Positions 8,299 to 17,147 of a stretch of DNA of 64,000 bases are shown here, in pieces. Both the position numbers and the translations under genes were made by a program. Within the stretch, counting starts at the first letter, position 1; each line of letters opens with the position of its first letter. The notes under the pieces were generated by a model. The model had not been told where the DNA came from. It ran no database searches and saw only the letters and a program-made list of their open reading frames with translations. The stretch comes from Perlucidibaca piscinae DSM 21586 (GTDB taxonomy: Bacteria > Pseudomonadota > Gammaproteobacteria > Pseudomonadales > Moraxellaceae): positions 124,001 through 188,000 of the forward strand of contig NZ_ATUE01000007.1 of NCBI RefSeq assembly GCF_000420045.1. The letters are read 5' to 3'.

Positions 8299-9537
8299 AT
8301 GACACGCCGTCGCGTGGTGGTAACGGGTCTGGGCATGCTGACCGGTCTGGGCAACTCGGTGACAGAGACCTGGGCCGGCATCCTGGCTGGTCGCAGCGGC
8401 ATCAGTGCGATCACCCACTTTGATTGCAGCCAGTATGCGACACGGTTCGCCGGCACGGTCAGCGGCTTCCAGCCTGAGTCGGTGATGCCGGCCAAGGAAG
8501 CACGTCGTTATGACACCTTCATCCAGTACGGCATGGCAGCCGGCGAGCAGGCCCTGGTCGATTCCGGCCTGGTCATCACTGAGCACAACGCTGATCGGGT
8601 AGGGGTGTCCGTAGGCTCCGGCATCGGCGGTCTGACCAACATCGAAGACAACCACGTCAGTCTGCGTGAGGGTGGTCCGCGCAAGGTGTCGCCGTTCTTC
8701 GTGCCGGGCTCGATCATCAACATGGCAGCCGGCATGCTGGCCATACGCCACGGCCTCAAGGGCCCCAATCTGGCGCTGGCCACCGCCTGCACCACGTCCA
8801 CGCACTGCATCGGTCTGGCCGCCCGCCTGATCAGCTATGGCGATGCCGATGTCATGCTCGCCGGCGGTACCGAAAAAGCCTCCTCGCCGCTGGGCATCGC
8901 CGGCTTTTCGGCGGCGCGTGCGCTGTCCACTCGCAACGATGCGCCGCAGCAGGCCAGCCGTCCCTTTGATCGCGACCGTGACGGATTTGTCCTTGGCGAT
9001 GGCGCCGGCGTCATGGTGCTGGAGGAATACGAGCACGCCAAGGCGCGTGGTGCCCGCATCTATGCCGAGCTGACCGGCTTCGGCATGAGTGATGATGCCT
9101 ACCACATCACCGCGCCGACCGAAGGCGGCACCGGGGCGGCGGCGGCCATGCGCAACGCGCTGCGTGATGCCGGTGTGGCGGTTGATGCCATTGACTACAT
9201 CAATGCCCATGGCACCTCGACACCGGCAGGTGATGTCGCCGAGACCCAGGCCATCCAGTCGCTGTTCGGTGCCCATGCCGACCGGCTCATGGTCAGCTCC
9301 ACCAAGTCCATGACCGGTCATCTGCTGGGTGCGGCCGGTGCCATCGAGGCCATTTTCAGCGTGCTTGCCATCCGTGACCAGGTGGCGCCACCCACCATCA
9401 ACCTGGACAACCCGGACCCAGCCTGCACGCTGGATTACGTGCCCCATGTGGCGCGTCAGGCCCGCATCCGCACCGTGCTGTCGAACTCGTTCGGCTTCGG
9501 CGGCACCAACGGCAGCCTGGTGTTCAGCGCGCTGTGA
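8299..9537 (+). CDS. fabF: 3-oxoacyl-ACP synthase II
   Basis: A 412-residue condensing enzyme with Cys164 (ATACTTSTHC), His304 (NAHGTSTPAGD) and His341 (MTGHLLGAAG), the Cys-His-His triad of FabF one residue off the E. coli numbering. The C-terminus NSFGFGGTNGSLVF is diagnostic of KAS I/II. It extends acyl-ACP with malonyl-ACP. The start is ATG 8299 after CTGGAG. It has its own upstream space after the acpP terminator, so it starts a new transcript that continues through pabC. Confidence 0.96.
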   Translation: MTRRRVVVTGLGMLTGLGNSVTETWAGILAGRSGISAITHFDCSQYATRFAGTVSGFQPESVMPAKEARRYDTFIQYGMAAGEQALVDSGLVITEHNADRVGVSVGSGIGGLTNIEDNHVSLREGGPRKVSPFFVPGSIINMAAGMLAIRHGLKGPNLALATACTTSTHCIGLAARLISYGDADVMLAGGTEKASSPLGIAGFSAARALSTRNDAPQQASRPFDRDRDGFVLGDGAGVMVLEEYEHAKARGARIYAELTGFGMSDDAYHITAPTEGGTGAAAAMRNALRDAGVAVDAIDYINAHGTSTPAGDVAETQAIQSLFGAHADRLMVSSTKSMTGHLLGAAGAIEAIFSVLAIRDQVAPPTINLDNPDPACTLDYVPHVARQARIRTVLSNSFGFGGTNGSLVFSAL

Positions 9538-10379
9538 TCGCCCCCCGGCTCTGGCAGGGAGTACGTGAGGTCAGCGCGCTGTCCGCGCTGGATCGCGGGC
9601 TGGCCTGTGCCGATGGCGTGTTCGAAACCATCCGCGTGATCGGCGGTCGTCCGGTACTGCTTGAGCAGCACTGGGCGCGCCTGAGTGCCGGCTGTGCCGT
9701 GCTGGGCCTGCCCGACCTGGCGTTCTGGCGCCAGGCCGTGACGGCCTATCTGCAGGACATCCGTGCCGCGAGTCCTTGTCATGGCGTGCTCAAGATCGTG
9801 GTGACACGGGGACCGGGCGAACGCGGCTACCTGCCGCCGGTGGCGCCGCAGCCCACCCTGGTGCTGACATGGCAGGCACAGGAGCCGGCACCGGACCCGC
9901 GAGTCCGTGACGGCATCCGTGTTGCCGATGCAGCCTTCGCGCTGGCCGAGCAGCCGCTGCTGGCCGGTATCAAGCATCTGGCGCGCCTGGAGCAGGTGCT
10001 GTTGCGCCAGGCCTTGGCACAACAGCACCCGGACTGTGCCGAAGCAGTGGTGCAGGACAGTCACGGCCGACTCGTTGAAGGCGTGTTCAGCAATCTTTTC
10101 CTGGTTCGTGACGGCGTCCTGATGACGCCTGCCCTGCAGCGCTGCGGCGTGCGCGGGGTGTTGCGTGACGCCTTGCTGGATGCCTGTGTCGTTCAGGGCA
10201 TCAGCGCTCTGGTCAGCGATCTGGGGCCGGAGGATCTGCTGCAGGCGGACGAGTGCTTCTTTGCCAACAGCGTCTTCGGCATCTGGCCGGTGACCGCCTG
10301 GCGGAACAGGACTTGGCGAGTCGGTGAGATGACCCGACAATGTCAGGCCCTGATCTCGCCCTGGTTTGCCGAGCAATGA
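9534..10379 (+). CDS. pabC: Aminodeoxychorismate lyase PabC
   Basis: A 281-residue fold-type IV PLP enzyme. ACADGVFETIR near the N-terminus and GIKHLARLEQVL, containing the PLP lysine, match 4-amino-4-deoxychorismate lyase. EAVVQDSHGRLVEGVFSNLFLV is the family core. It releases pyruvate to make p-aminobenzoate for folate. It starts at GTG 9534, overlapping the fabF TGA by four bases (GTGA), and its own stop overlaps mltG. Translational coupling along fabF-pabC-mltG is likely. Confidence 0.93.
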   Translation: MIAPRLWQGVREVSALSALDRGLACADGVFETIRVIGGRPVLLEQHWARLSAGCAVLGLPDLAFWRQAVTAYLQDIRAASPCHGVLKIVVTRGPGERGYLPPVAPQPTLVLTWQAQEPAPDPRVRDGIRVADAAFALAEQPLLAGIKHLARLEQVLLRQALAQQHPDCAEAVVQDSHGRLVEGVFSNLFLVRDGVLMTPALQRCGVRGVLRDALLDACVVQGISALVSDLGPEDLLQADECFFANSVFGIWPVTAWRNRTWRVGEMTRQCQALISPWFAEQ

Positions 10380-11407
10380 GTCGACGACCCCGTCATTCGC
10401 GTGTGGTGTTCCCTGTTCGCAAACCGTCCTCGCGCTGGCGCCGGCGACTGCCCTGGCTGCTGCTCCTGCTGGTGGTGGTCGTGCTCTACCGGTCCTTGCT
10501 GCAGTCGCTGGTGCTGCCGCCCGAGGGCGTGCGCCTGAAGGTGCCGCGTGGCAGCAGCTGGTCGTTCGTGGCCGGCCAGCTGGCCGATAAGGACCTCATC
10601 GTGCATGGCATCAGCCTGCGCCTGTGGCTGATGCTGCGCCCGGGCGACGAGGTGCTGCGCTCCGGCACCTTCATTCTGCGCCCGCCCATGACCCTGGACC
10701 AGCTGGTGCGCCGACTCGCCGAGGCGCCCGACGGCACGCCACCGCTGGTGCTGCTGGAGGGCATGCGCTATCGCGATCTCGCTGCCATGCTGGGCGAGCG
10801 CAAGGACGTGCGTCAGGAGCTGCCGACCTTGTCGGTGACCGACATGCTGGCGGCGGTCGGTGCCGAGGAAACGCATCCTGAAGGACTGTTCGCGCCCGAT
10901 ACCTACGACATCGAGGAGGGCGAGCGCGACATCGACATCCTGCGTAGTCTCTATCTGCGCCAGAAGCGCATCCTGGCGGAGGAGTGGGCGGGACGGGCAT
11001 CCGGACTGCCCTACAAGAGCCCTTACGAGGCGCTGATCATGGCGTCGATCATCGAGAAGGAAACCGGGTCTGCGGATGAGCGGGCGCAGATTGCCGGGGT
11101 CTTCATCCGTCGCCTGGACAAGGGCATGCGCCTGCAGACCGACCCCACCGTGATCTACGGTCAGGGAGAAAACTACCGGGGTGACATCACCCGTGCCCAT
11201 CTGCGCCAGATGACGCCGTATAATACCTACCGCATCGACGGTCTGCCGCCGACGCCGATCGCCATGCCGGGGCGCGCCTCCATTCATGCCGCGCTGCATC
11301 CGGCCGAGGGGGATGCGCTGTTTTTCGTTGCCGACGGCCGTGGCCGGCACATCTTTTCCGCCACCCTCGACGAGCACAACCGCGCCGTCAACCGCTACCA
11401 ACGCTGA
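10376..11407 (+). CDS. mltG: Endolytic transglycosylase MltG (YceG)
   Basis: A 343-residue YceG-like protein. A basic N-terminus and one membrane anchor (about 25-45, LPWLLLLLVVVVLY) precede a LysM-like region and the YceG domain. The catalytic Glu is in ASIIEKETG (Glu227). HPEGLFAPDTY, QTDPTVIYG and PYNTYRIDGLPPTPI are family blocks. It cuts nascent glycan strands and sets their length. The ATG at 10376 overlaps the pabC stop as ATGA; an upstream in-frame ATG at 10340 would lie inside pabC and is less likely. Confidence 0.94.
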   Translation: MSRRPRHSRVVFPVRKPSSRWRRRLPWLLLLLVVVVLYRSLLQSLVLPPEGVRLKVPRGSSWSFVAGQLADKDLIVHGISLRLWLMLRPGDEVLRSGTFILRPPMTLDQLVRRLAEAPDGTPPLVLLEGMRYRDLAAMLGERKDVRQELPTLSVTDMLAAVGAEETHPEGLFAPDTYDIEEGERDIDILRSLYLRQKRILAEEWAGRASGLPYKSPYEALIMASIIEKETGSADERAQIAGVFIRRLDKGMRLQTDPTVIYGQGENYRGDITRAHLRQMTPYNTYRIDGLPPTPIAMPGRASIHAALHPAEGDALFFVADGRGRHIFSATLDEHNRAVNRYQR

Positions 11408-11414
11408 GACCATC

Positions 11415-12056
11415 ATGTCCGTGAACACTGGCCGACTCATCACCCTGGAAGGGGGAGAGGGTGTCGGCAAGAGCACCAATCTGGCCTTTGTTGCCGACTG
11501 GCTGCGTGGCACCGGCCGCCCCGTGGTGGTGACGCGCGAGCCTGGCGGCACGCCGCTGGCCGAGGAATTGCGCAGCCTGCTGCTGGCGCCTCGCGACGAG
11601 CCGGTGGCGCCGATGACCGAGCTTCTGGGCTTCTTTGCCGCCCGTGCCCAGCACTGGGCGCAGTGCATCGTGCCGACGCTTGAGCGTGGTGACTGGGTGC
11701 TGTGTGACCGTTTCATCGATGCCACCTGGGCCTATCAGGGCGGTGGTCGTGGCCGGCCTGCCGAGGTCATTGCCAGTCTGGAACAGCTGGTGCTGCAGGG
11801 CGCCCGACCGGGTCTGACCCTGCTGCTCGATCTGCCGGTCGAGCAGGGCGCGGCACGGGTTGCGGCACGCGGCGCCGCCGACCGCTTCGAAGCCGAGCAG
11901 AGCGCCTTTTTCGAGCGCGTGCGGTCCAGCTACCTGGCGCGCGCGGCCGCCGAGCCGGCACGGATCCGGGTCATTGATGCCGCACCGGCCTTGCCGCAGG
12001 TGCAGCAGGCGCTGGCTGCCGAACTGGCGGCCTATTGCCGGACGCTGCCGGCATGA
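11415..12056 (+). CDS. tmk: Thymidylate kinase
   Basis: A 213-residue TMP kinase with the P-loop LEGGEGVGKST at about 10-20, TREPGGTPLAEELR, and the DRFIDATWAYQGGGR block. It makes dTDP from dTMP. The ATG at 11415 lies eight bases after the mltG stop; the longer upstream frame overlaps the mltG C-terminus and is not used. The stop overlaps holB (ATGA). Confidence 0.95.
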   Translation: MSVNTGRLITLEGGEGVGKSTNLAFVADWLRGTGRPVVVTREPGGTPLAEELRSLLLAPRDEPVAPMTELLGFFAARAQHWAQCIVPTLERGDWVLCDRFIDATWAYQGGGRGRPAEVIASLEQLVLQGARPGLTLLLDLPVEQGAARVAARGAADRFEAEQSAFFERVRSSYLARAAAEPARIRVIDAAPALPQVQQALAAELAAYCRTLPA

Positions 12057-13075
12057 GCGCGCCCTATCCCTGGCAGCAGGGCCTCTGGTCGTCGCTGCTG
12101 CGCCTGCATGCTGCCGGTCGGCTGCCTCATGCCCTGCTGCTGGCCGCCGCCGAGGGCAGCGGTCGCCATGACCTGGCGCTGGCGCTGGCCGCCCGCCTGC
12201 TTTGCCAGTCCCCGGCCGGTGAGCTGGCCTGCGGTCGATGCCGCAGCTGCCAGTGGCTGGCGGCTGGCAGCCACCCGGACTTTCTGCGTGTATCGCCCGA
12301 GGTGGATGGTGACAAGGTCAGCAAGGTCATCAAGGTCGACCAGGCGCGCGAGGTCGTGCAGTTCGCCAGCCAGTCAGCGCAGATGCAGGGCTGGCGCGTG
12401 GTGGTGCTGAGCCCGGCGCATGCCCTGAACACGGCATCGGCCAATGCCTTGCTGAAGACGCTGGAGGAACCGGGCCGCGACACCCTGTTCCTGCTGCTCA
12501 CGGATCAGCCCATGAGCCTGCTGCCGACCATCCGCAGCCGTTGCCAGCTGCTGCCGCTGGGTGTGCCTGACACCCAGCTGGCACGCCAGTGGTTGCGATC
12601 GCAGCCCGGTCTGCCGGAGACGGCCGACGACGCGGTCGCGGACACGCTGCTGGCCCTGACCCGGGGGGCGCCGCTGGCGGCACGTGACCTGCTGCAGGCC
12701 GAGTGGTATCAGCAACGCGGCGCCCTGCTTGCCGATCTTCTGGCGGTGGCGGATGACAGGGCGGCACCGCTGACACTGTCGACGCAGTGGGGCAAGCGTG
12801 ATGCCATGGCGCAGATCACCATCTGGCAGAGCCTGCTTGACGATGCCGTGCAGCTGGCACTGGTGCCTGACGCAGACTGCCGACACCGCGACCTCGCCGC
12901 CGAGCTGAAGCAGCTGGCTGCCGCCGTCTCTGCCGAGGCGCTGCTGGACACCCTGGCCCAGGCGGTGGAGGCGCGTCGTCTGCTGGACACCACGGTGCAG
13001 CCCCAAGCCATTCTCGATGCCCTCTGGCTGCACTGGGGGCGCAAGACCCGAACACGAGGTTCCCATGCTGGTTGA
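12053..13075 (+). CDS. holB: DNA polymerase III delta-prime subunit
   Basis: A 340-residue clamp loader subunit with the Cys-rich zinc module (CGRCRSCQWL) and the SRC motif (TIRSRCQLLPLG). KVIKVDQAREVV and NALLKTLEEP are further family blocks. The Walker A is degenerate (AAEGSGR), as expected for delta-prime, which does not hydrolyse ATP. The start at ATG 12053 overlaps the tmk stop (ATGA). In Pseudomonas a pilZ gene separates holB from tatD; here the tatD start overlaps the holB end by 11 bases and no pilZ is present. Confidence 0.93.
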   Translation: MSAPYPWQQGLWSSLLRLHAAGRLPHALLLAAAEGSGRHDLALALAARLLCQSPAGELACGRCRSCQWLAAGSHPDFLRVSPEVDGDKVSKVIKVDQAREVVQFASQSAQMQGWRVVVLSPAHALNTASANALLKTLEEPGRDTLFLLLTDQPMSLLPTIRSRCQLLPLGVPDTQLARQWLRSQPGLPETADDAVADTLLALTRGAPLAARDLLQAEWYQQRGALLADLLAVADDRAAPLTLSTQWGKRDAMAQITIWQSLLDDAVQLALVPDADCRHRDLAAELKQLAAAVSAEALLDTLAQAVEARRLLDTTVQPQAILDALWLHWGRKTRTRGSHAG

Positions 13076-13856
13076 CAGTCACTGCCATCTCGATCTCCTC
13101 AATCTCGACCGTCATGACGGCTCGCTGGATGCGGCACTGTCGGCGGCGCGGCAACGCGGCGTCAGCCATTTTCTCTGCATCAGTGTCGAGCTCGAGCGTT
13201 TCGACGACATTCGCCGCATTGCCGAGGCGCATGAGGACGTGTCGATCACGGTCGGCGTGCATCCCTGTCACACGGGTGCCGAACAGCCGGACCTGGCGCG
13301 CCTGCTGACGCTGGCGCAGCACCCCAAGGTGGTCGGCATCGGCGAGACCGGTCTGGACTATTTTCACGATGCATCCACCCGGGTGCAGCAGCAGGCGCTG
13401 TTCTCGACCCACATCGAGGCTTCGAAGCGCACCGGCAAGCCGCTGATCATCCACACCCGTTCGTCACGCGAGGACGTGCTGGCGCAGATGCGTGCCGAGG
13501 GGGCCGAGCAGGCCGTCATGCACTGCTTCACCGAGGACTGGGATACCGCGAAGGCGGCGCTGGATCTGGGCTACTACATTTCCATCTCGGGCATCGTCAC
13601 CTTTCCCAAGGCCACCGAGCTCAAGGAGGTGGCGAAACGCATTCCGCTCGACCGTCTTCTCGTCGAGACCGATGCGCCCTGGCTGGCGCCGGTGCCGTAT
13701 CGCGGCAAGCCCAACGAGCCGGCATTTGTCGCCGATACGGCGGCGCATATCGCCGCGTTGCGCGGCATCAGCGCGGAAGCACTGGCCGAGGCCACCACGC
13801 ACAATTTCCACACGCTTTTCCGGCATGTTCGCCGGCAGTCGGTCGCCATGGCCTAA
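13065..13856 (+). CDS. TatD-family metal-dependent DNase (YcfH type)
   Basis: A 263-residue TIM-barrel hydrolase with the HxH metal motif (VDSHCHLD), GETGLDYF, PLIIHTRSS, VMHCFTED and LVETDAPWLAP, all metal ligands of the TatD family. These enzymes act as 3'-5' exonucleases and DNA quality-control hydrolases. ATG 13065 sits 11 bases inside holB, ending the pabC-mltG-tmk-holB-tatD chain, the same order as in E. coli. Confidence 0.93.
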   Translation: MLVDSHCHLDLLNLDRHDGSLDAALSAARQRGVSHFLCISVELERFDDIRRIAEAHEDVSITVGVHPCHTGAEQPDLARLLTLAQHPKVVGIGETGLDYFHDASTRVQQQALFSTHIEASKRTGKPLIIHTRSSREDVLAQMRAEGAEQAVMHCFTEDWDTAKAALDLGYYISISGIVTFPKATELKEVAKRIPLDRLLVETDAPWLAPVPYRGKPNEPAFVADTAAHIAALRGISAEALAEATTHNFHTLFRHVRRQSVAMA

Positions 13857-13860
13857 CAGA

Positions 13861-13888
13861 TTGACTGGACTGGCAAAACAATTAGATT
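13861..13888 (+). promoter_or_regulatory. Candidate promoter of the TetR gene
   Basis: TTGACT (13861-13866), a 16-base spacer and TAGATT (13883-13888) lie 36 bases before the ATG at 13924, just after the tatD stop. Confidence 0.5.
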
Positions 13889-13923
13889 CTGAAGCTTGAT
13901 TCAACTTTTCCCGAGGATTCCCT

Positions 13924-14499
13924 ATGTCTGACCTGGCCCGTGCCACGCAAAAGGCCCGCGAGTTTCGCCAACGTGAACAGTCCATTCTGGATTGCGCGCA
14001 AGCACTGTTCATGGAAATGGGCGAAGACAAGGTCACCGTCGAGATGATCGCGGACAAGGTCGGCATCGGCAAAGGCACGATCTACAAGCACTTCGAGACC
14101 AAGAACGAGATCTACCTGCTGCTCATGATCCGTTACGAGGAAGAGCTGGCCGAGCTGTTCCAGCGCATTGACACCTCGGAAGACAAGGCGGCCCTGGTGC
14201 GCGAGTATTTCAGCTTCCGCGTCAAGGATGCCGACAAGTACCTGCTCTTTGATCGTCTGGAAAGCAAGCTGGTGGCCGACAAGGCCGGCAAGCTTGCCGA
14301 CGTGCCGCCGACCTGGCACATCGCTGCCGCCTGGGCGCTGGCGCATGGCGCCTCGGCACTGAGCAAGTCGAGCTTCTACACCCAGTTCATCGGTGACAAG
14401 GAGCCCTTCCTGGAGTTCCTGCTCAATGTCGCCGTGCGCATGGGCAACCGGGGCGTGCTCGGCGCGCCGGCAGACAAGCGCTCCACAAAGGGCGGCTGA
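13924..14499 (+). CDS. TetR-family transcriptional regulator
   Basis: A 191-residue regulator. Residues about 17-62 form the TetR HTH (ILDCAQALFMEMGEDKVTVEMIADKVGIGKGTIYKHFETKNEIYLLL). The C-terminal ligand domain is not assignable to a subgroup. GAGGATTCC precedes ATG 13924. It lies between tatD and etfBA, reading toward etfBA across a 167-base gap that contains inverted repeats, so control of electron-transfer flavoprotein or fatty acid oxidation genes is possible but inferred from position only. Confidence 0.88.
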   Translation: MSDLARATQKAREFRQREQSILDCAQALFMEMGEDKVTVEMIADKVGIGKGTIYKHFETKNEIYLLLMIRYEEELAELFQRIDTSEDKAALVREYFSFRVKDADKYLLFDRLESKLVADKAGKLADVPPTWHIAAAWALAHGASALSKSSFYTQFIGDKEPFLEFLLNVAVRMGNRGVLGAPADKRSTKGG

Positions 14500-14571
14500 A
14501 GCGCCTTTCGTCAGCCGCGTTGCGGGCAGAGCCTGTACAAGCGGGGGGTGCGGTTCTTGACCCCATGGGAT

Positions 14572-14637
14572 ACACACTGCAACATATGTGACCTTTTGGG
14601 GTTCACGCAGTGTGTGAATCCTCTGGTCACCCCCAAA
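14572..14637 (+). promoter_or_regulatory. Inverted repeats upstream of etfBA
   Basis: Three overlapping inverted repeats lie between the TetR gene and etfB. ACACACTGC (14572-14580) pairs with GCAGTGTGT (14607-14615). TTCAC (14602-14606) pairs with GTGAA (14614-14618). TTTGGGG (14595-14601) pairs with CCCCAAA (14631-14637). They could be operators or alternative leader structures; which one is not decidable by eye. Confidence 0.4.
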
Positions 14638-14666
14638 TTCTCATAGACAAACAAGCTGAGGATTCC

Positions 14667-15413
14667 ATGAAGGTTCTGGTAGCTGTCAAGCGCGTTGTGG
14701 ACTACAACGTGAAGGTTCGCGTGAAGGCGGACAAGACGGGTGTTGAGTTGGCCAACGTCAAGATGGCACTCAACCCGTTCTGCGAAATCGCGGTCGAAGA
14801 AGCCGTTCGTCTGAAGGAAAAGGGCGTCGCAACCGAGATCGTCGTGGTTACCGTGGGTGCCACCAACGCCCAGGAACAGCTGCGTACCGCGCTCGCTCTG
14901 GGTGCCGATCGCGCTATTCTGGTCGAGGCCGATGGCGCCGAGCCGCTGGCCGTTGCCAAGCTGCTCAAGGCCATCGCTGACCAGGAACAGCCGGGCCTGA
15001 TCATCGTCGGCAAGCAGGCCATCGATGACGACAACAACCAGACCGGCCAGATGCTTGCGGCGCTGGGCGGCTACGGTCAGGGCACCTTCGCCTCCGTGGT
15101 CAAGGTCGAGGGCGGCAAGGCCCAGGTCACCCGTGAAGTCGACGGCGGCCTGCAGACCGTCGAGCTGGCGCTGCCGGCCGTGGTCACCACCGACCTGCGT
15201 CTGAACGAACCGCGCTACGCCTCCCTGCCGAACATCATGAAGGCCAAGAAGAAGCCGCTGGACATCAAGTCCCCGGCCGATTTCGGTGTCGACGTCTCGC
15301 CGCGTCTGAAGACCCTCAAGGTCGAGCCGCCGGCAGAGCGCAAGGCCGGCATCAAGGTCAAGACCGTTGAAGAACTGGTCGAGAAGCTGAAGAACGAAGC
15401 GAAGGTGATCTGA
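14667..15413 (+). CDS. etfB: Electron transfer flavoprotein beta subunit
   Basis: A 248-residue ETF beta protein beginning MKVLVAVKRVVDYNVKVRVK. It carries the AMP-binding region (EIVVVTVGATNAQEQLRTALALGADRAILV) and the signature IIVGKQAIDDDNNQTGQMLA. The recognition loop LPAVVTTDLRLNEPRYASLPNIMKAKKKP is present. ETF accepts electrons from acyl-CoA dehydrogenases and passes them to ETF-quinone oxidoreductase. The start at ATG 14667 matches the family N-terminus; the frame upstream is leader. etfA follows after two bases. Confidence 0.96.
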   Translation: MKVLVAVKRVVDYNVKVRVKADKTGVELANVKMALNPFCEIAVEEAVRLKEKGVATEIVVVTVGATNAQEQLRTALALGADRAILVEADGAEPLAVAKLLKAIADQEQPGLIIVGKQAIDDDNNQTGQMLAALGGYGQGTFASVVKVEGGKAQVTREVDGGLQTVELALPAVVTTDLRLNEPRYASLPNIMKAKKKPLDIKSPADFGVDVSPRLKTLKVEPPAERKAGIKVKTVEELVEKLKNEAKVI

Positions 15414-15415
15414 TC

Positions 15416-16345
15416 ATGACCATTCTTGTCATCGCTGAACACGATAACGCCTCCATCAAGGGCGCTACCCTCAACACCGTCACCGCCGCCCAGGCCATCG
15501 GTGGCGACATCCACGTGCTGGTTGCCGGCGCCGGCGCCCAGGGCGCCGCTGACGCTGCTGCCAAGATCGCCGGTGTCAGCAAGGTGCTGCTCGCCGACAG
15601 CGCCGCCTACGGTCATCAGCTTGCTGAAAACCTGGGTCTGCTGATCGCCGAACTGGGCAAGGGCTACAGCCACGTGCTGGCACCGGCCACCACCAACGGC
15701 AAGAACTACCTGCCGCGTGCTGCCGCGCTGCTCGACGTCGCCCAGATCTCGGAAATCTCCAAGGTTGTCTCCGCTGACACCTTCGAGCGTCCGATCTACG
15801 CCGGCAACGCCATCGCTACCGTGCAGTCCTCGGACAGCATCAAGGTCATCACCGTGCGCCCGACCGCCTTTGACGCCGCTGCCGCCACCGGTGGCTCGGC
15901 TGCCGTCGAAGCCGTCGGTGCTGCTCACGATGCCGGCAAGTCCTCCTTTGTCGGCGAAGAGCTGGCCAAGTCGGATCGTCCGGAACTGGCCGGTGCCAAG
16001 ATCGTCGTCTCCGGCGGTCGCGGCATGGGCAACGGCGACAACTTCAAGATCCTCTACTCGCTGGCCGACAAGCTGGGCGCCGCCGTCGGAGCCTCGCGTG
16101 CTGCCGTCGACGCCGGCTTCGTGCCCAACGACATGCAGGTTGGTCAGACCGGCAAGGTCGTGGCACCGCAGCTGTACGTTGCCGTCGGCATCTCGGGTGC
16201 CATCCAGCACCTCGCCGGCATGAAGGACTCCAAGGTCATCGTTGCCATCAACAAGGACGAGGAAGCCCCGATCTTCTCGGTGGCCGACTACGGTCTGGTT
16301 GGCGATCTGTTCGACGCCGTTCCGGCGATCGAAAAGCTGGTCTGA
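15416..16345 (+). CDS. etfA: Electron transfer flavoprotein alpha subunit
   Basis: The 309-residue protein has the ETF alpha FAD-binding C-terminal domain (GGRGMGNGDNF, GASRAAVDAGFVPNDMQVGQTGKVVAPQLYVAVGISGAIQHLAGM), ending in DLFDAVP. It binds the redox-active FAD of the ETF dimer. Together with etfB it would serve the acyl-CoA dehydrogenases encoded in the island at 39-41 kb as well as core beta-oxidation. The gene is followed by a strong terminator. Confidence 0.96.
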   Translation: MTILVIAEHDNASIKGATLNTVTAAQAIGGDIHVLVAGAGAQGAADAAAKIAGVSKVLLADSAAYGHQLAENLGLLIAELGKGYSHVLAPATTNGKNYLPRAAALLDVAQISEISKVVSADTFERPIYAGNAIATVQSSDSIKVITVRPTAFDAAAATGGSAAVEAVGAAHDAGKSSFVGEELAKSDRPELAGAKIVVSGGRGMGNGDNFKILYSLADKLGAAVGASRAAVDAGFVPNDMQVGQTGKVVAPQLYVAVGISGAIQHLAGMKDSKVIVAINKDEEAPIFSVADYGLVGDLFDAVPAIEKLV

Positions 16346-16363
16346 GCGACAGCGGATCCCTGA

Positions 16364-16397
16364 AAAGGCCGTCCCGGGCAACCGGGACGGCCTTTTG
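16364..16397 (+). terminator. Rho-independent terminator after etfA
   Basis: GGCCGTCCCGG (16368-16378) pairs with CCGGGACGGCC (16383-16393) across a four-base loop. A-rich and T-rich flanks (AAAA before, TTTT after) make it usable in both directions. Confidence 0.92.
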
Positions 16398-16514
16398 CAT
16401 TTTCAGGCACATGCTGCGTCAGGCCATGTCGCAGCTTCCCGGATTTGTGATCTGGACAGCATGAGTCCGCTGCGACACCGTATCCGTCATGACTGTCTGC
16501 ATGAGGAAAGCGGA

Positions 16515-17141
16515 ATGCCGCGATCGTGGCGCTGGTTGCTGATCTTCCTGCTGCCGTGGCTGGCAGCCTGTGCTCCCGACCCCGTGGTGGAGAAACCGTT
16601 GCCAACCGGGGCGCGCGTACTGGTGATCGGAGACAGCCTGGTGGCTGGCACCGGGGCAGGTCAGGGGCTGGACTGGCCGACCCGGCTGGCTCTGGACAGT
16701 GGCTGGCGCGTGGTCAATGCCGGCATTCCCGGCCACACCAGTGGCCAGGCCGCAGCCCGCTTGCCGGAGCTGCTCGCGCGGCATCGGCCGGATGCGGTCA
16801 TCATCGCGGTCGGCGGCAACGACTTCCTGCGCCGGCATCCGCTCGCGGACACCCGCCGTCATCTGGAAGCACTGATCACGACAGCGCGCCAGGGCCGCGA
16901 ACATGTGGCACTGCTGGCGGTGCCGCAGGCCGGACTGGCCGCTGCCTGGGGCAGTCTTGAAGATCATCCGCTGTTTGCCGAACTGGCGGAGCAGCATGGC
17001 ATCACGCTGGTGCCGAATGCGATCAGCGAGGTGCTGTCGGATGACGCGTTGAAGGCGGATCCGATTCACGCCAACGCGGCAGGCTATGGCGTGCTTGCCG
17101 AGCGCGTGCTGGGGGCGCTCGACGAGCAGGGCTGGCGCTGA
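16515..17141 (+). CDS. GDSL/SGNH-family esterase lipoprotein (TesA-like)
   Basis: A 208-residue SGNH hydrolase. Block I GDSLVAG contains the nucleophile (Ser41), GGND is block III, and DPIHAN near the C-terminus supplies the Asp-His pair. The start ATG 16515 is set by GAGGAAAG upstream. It gives a lipoprotein signal peptide ending in the lipobox LAAC (Cys19), so the mature enzyme should be lipid-anchored. The family includes TesA thioesterase/lysophospholipase; the substrate is not readable from sequence. Confidence 0.87.
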   Translation: MPRSWRWLLIFLLPWLAACAPDPVVEKPLPTGARVLVIGDSLVAGTGAGQGLDWPTRLALDSGWRVVNAGIPGHTSGQAAARLPELLARHRPDAVIIAVGGNDFLRRHPLADTRRHLEALITTARQGREHVALLAVPQAGLAAAWGSLEDHPLFAELAEQHGITLVPNAISEVLSDDALKADPIHANAAGYGVLAERVLGALDEQGWR

Positions 17142-17147
17142 ACGGCG

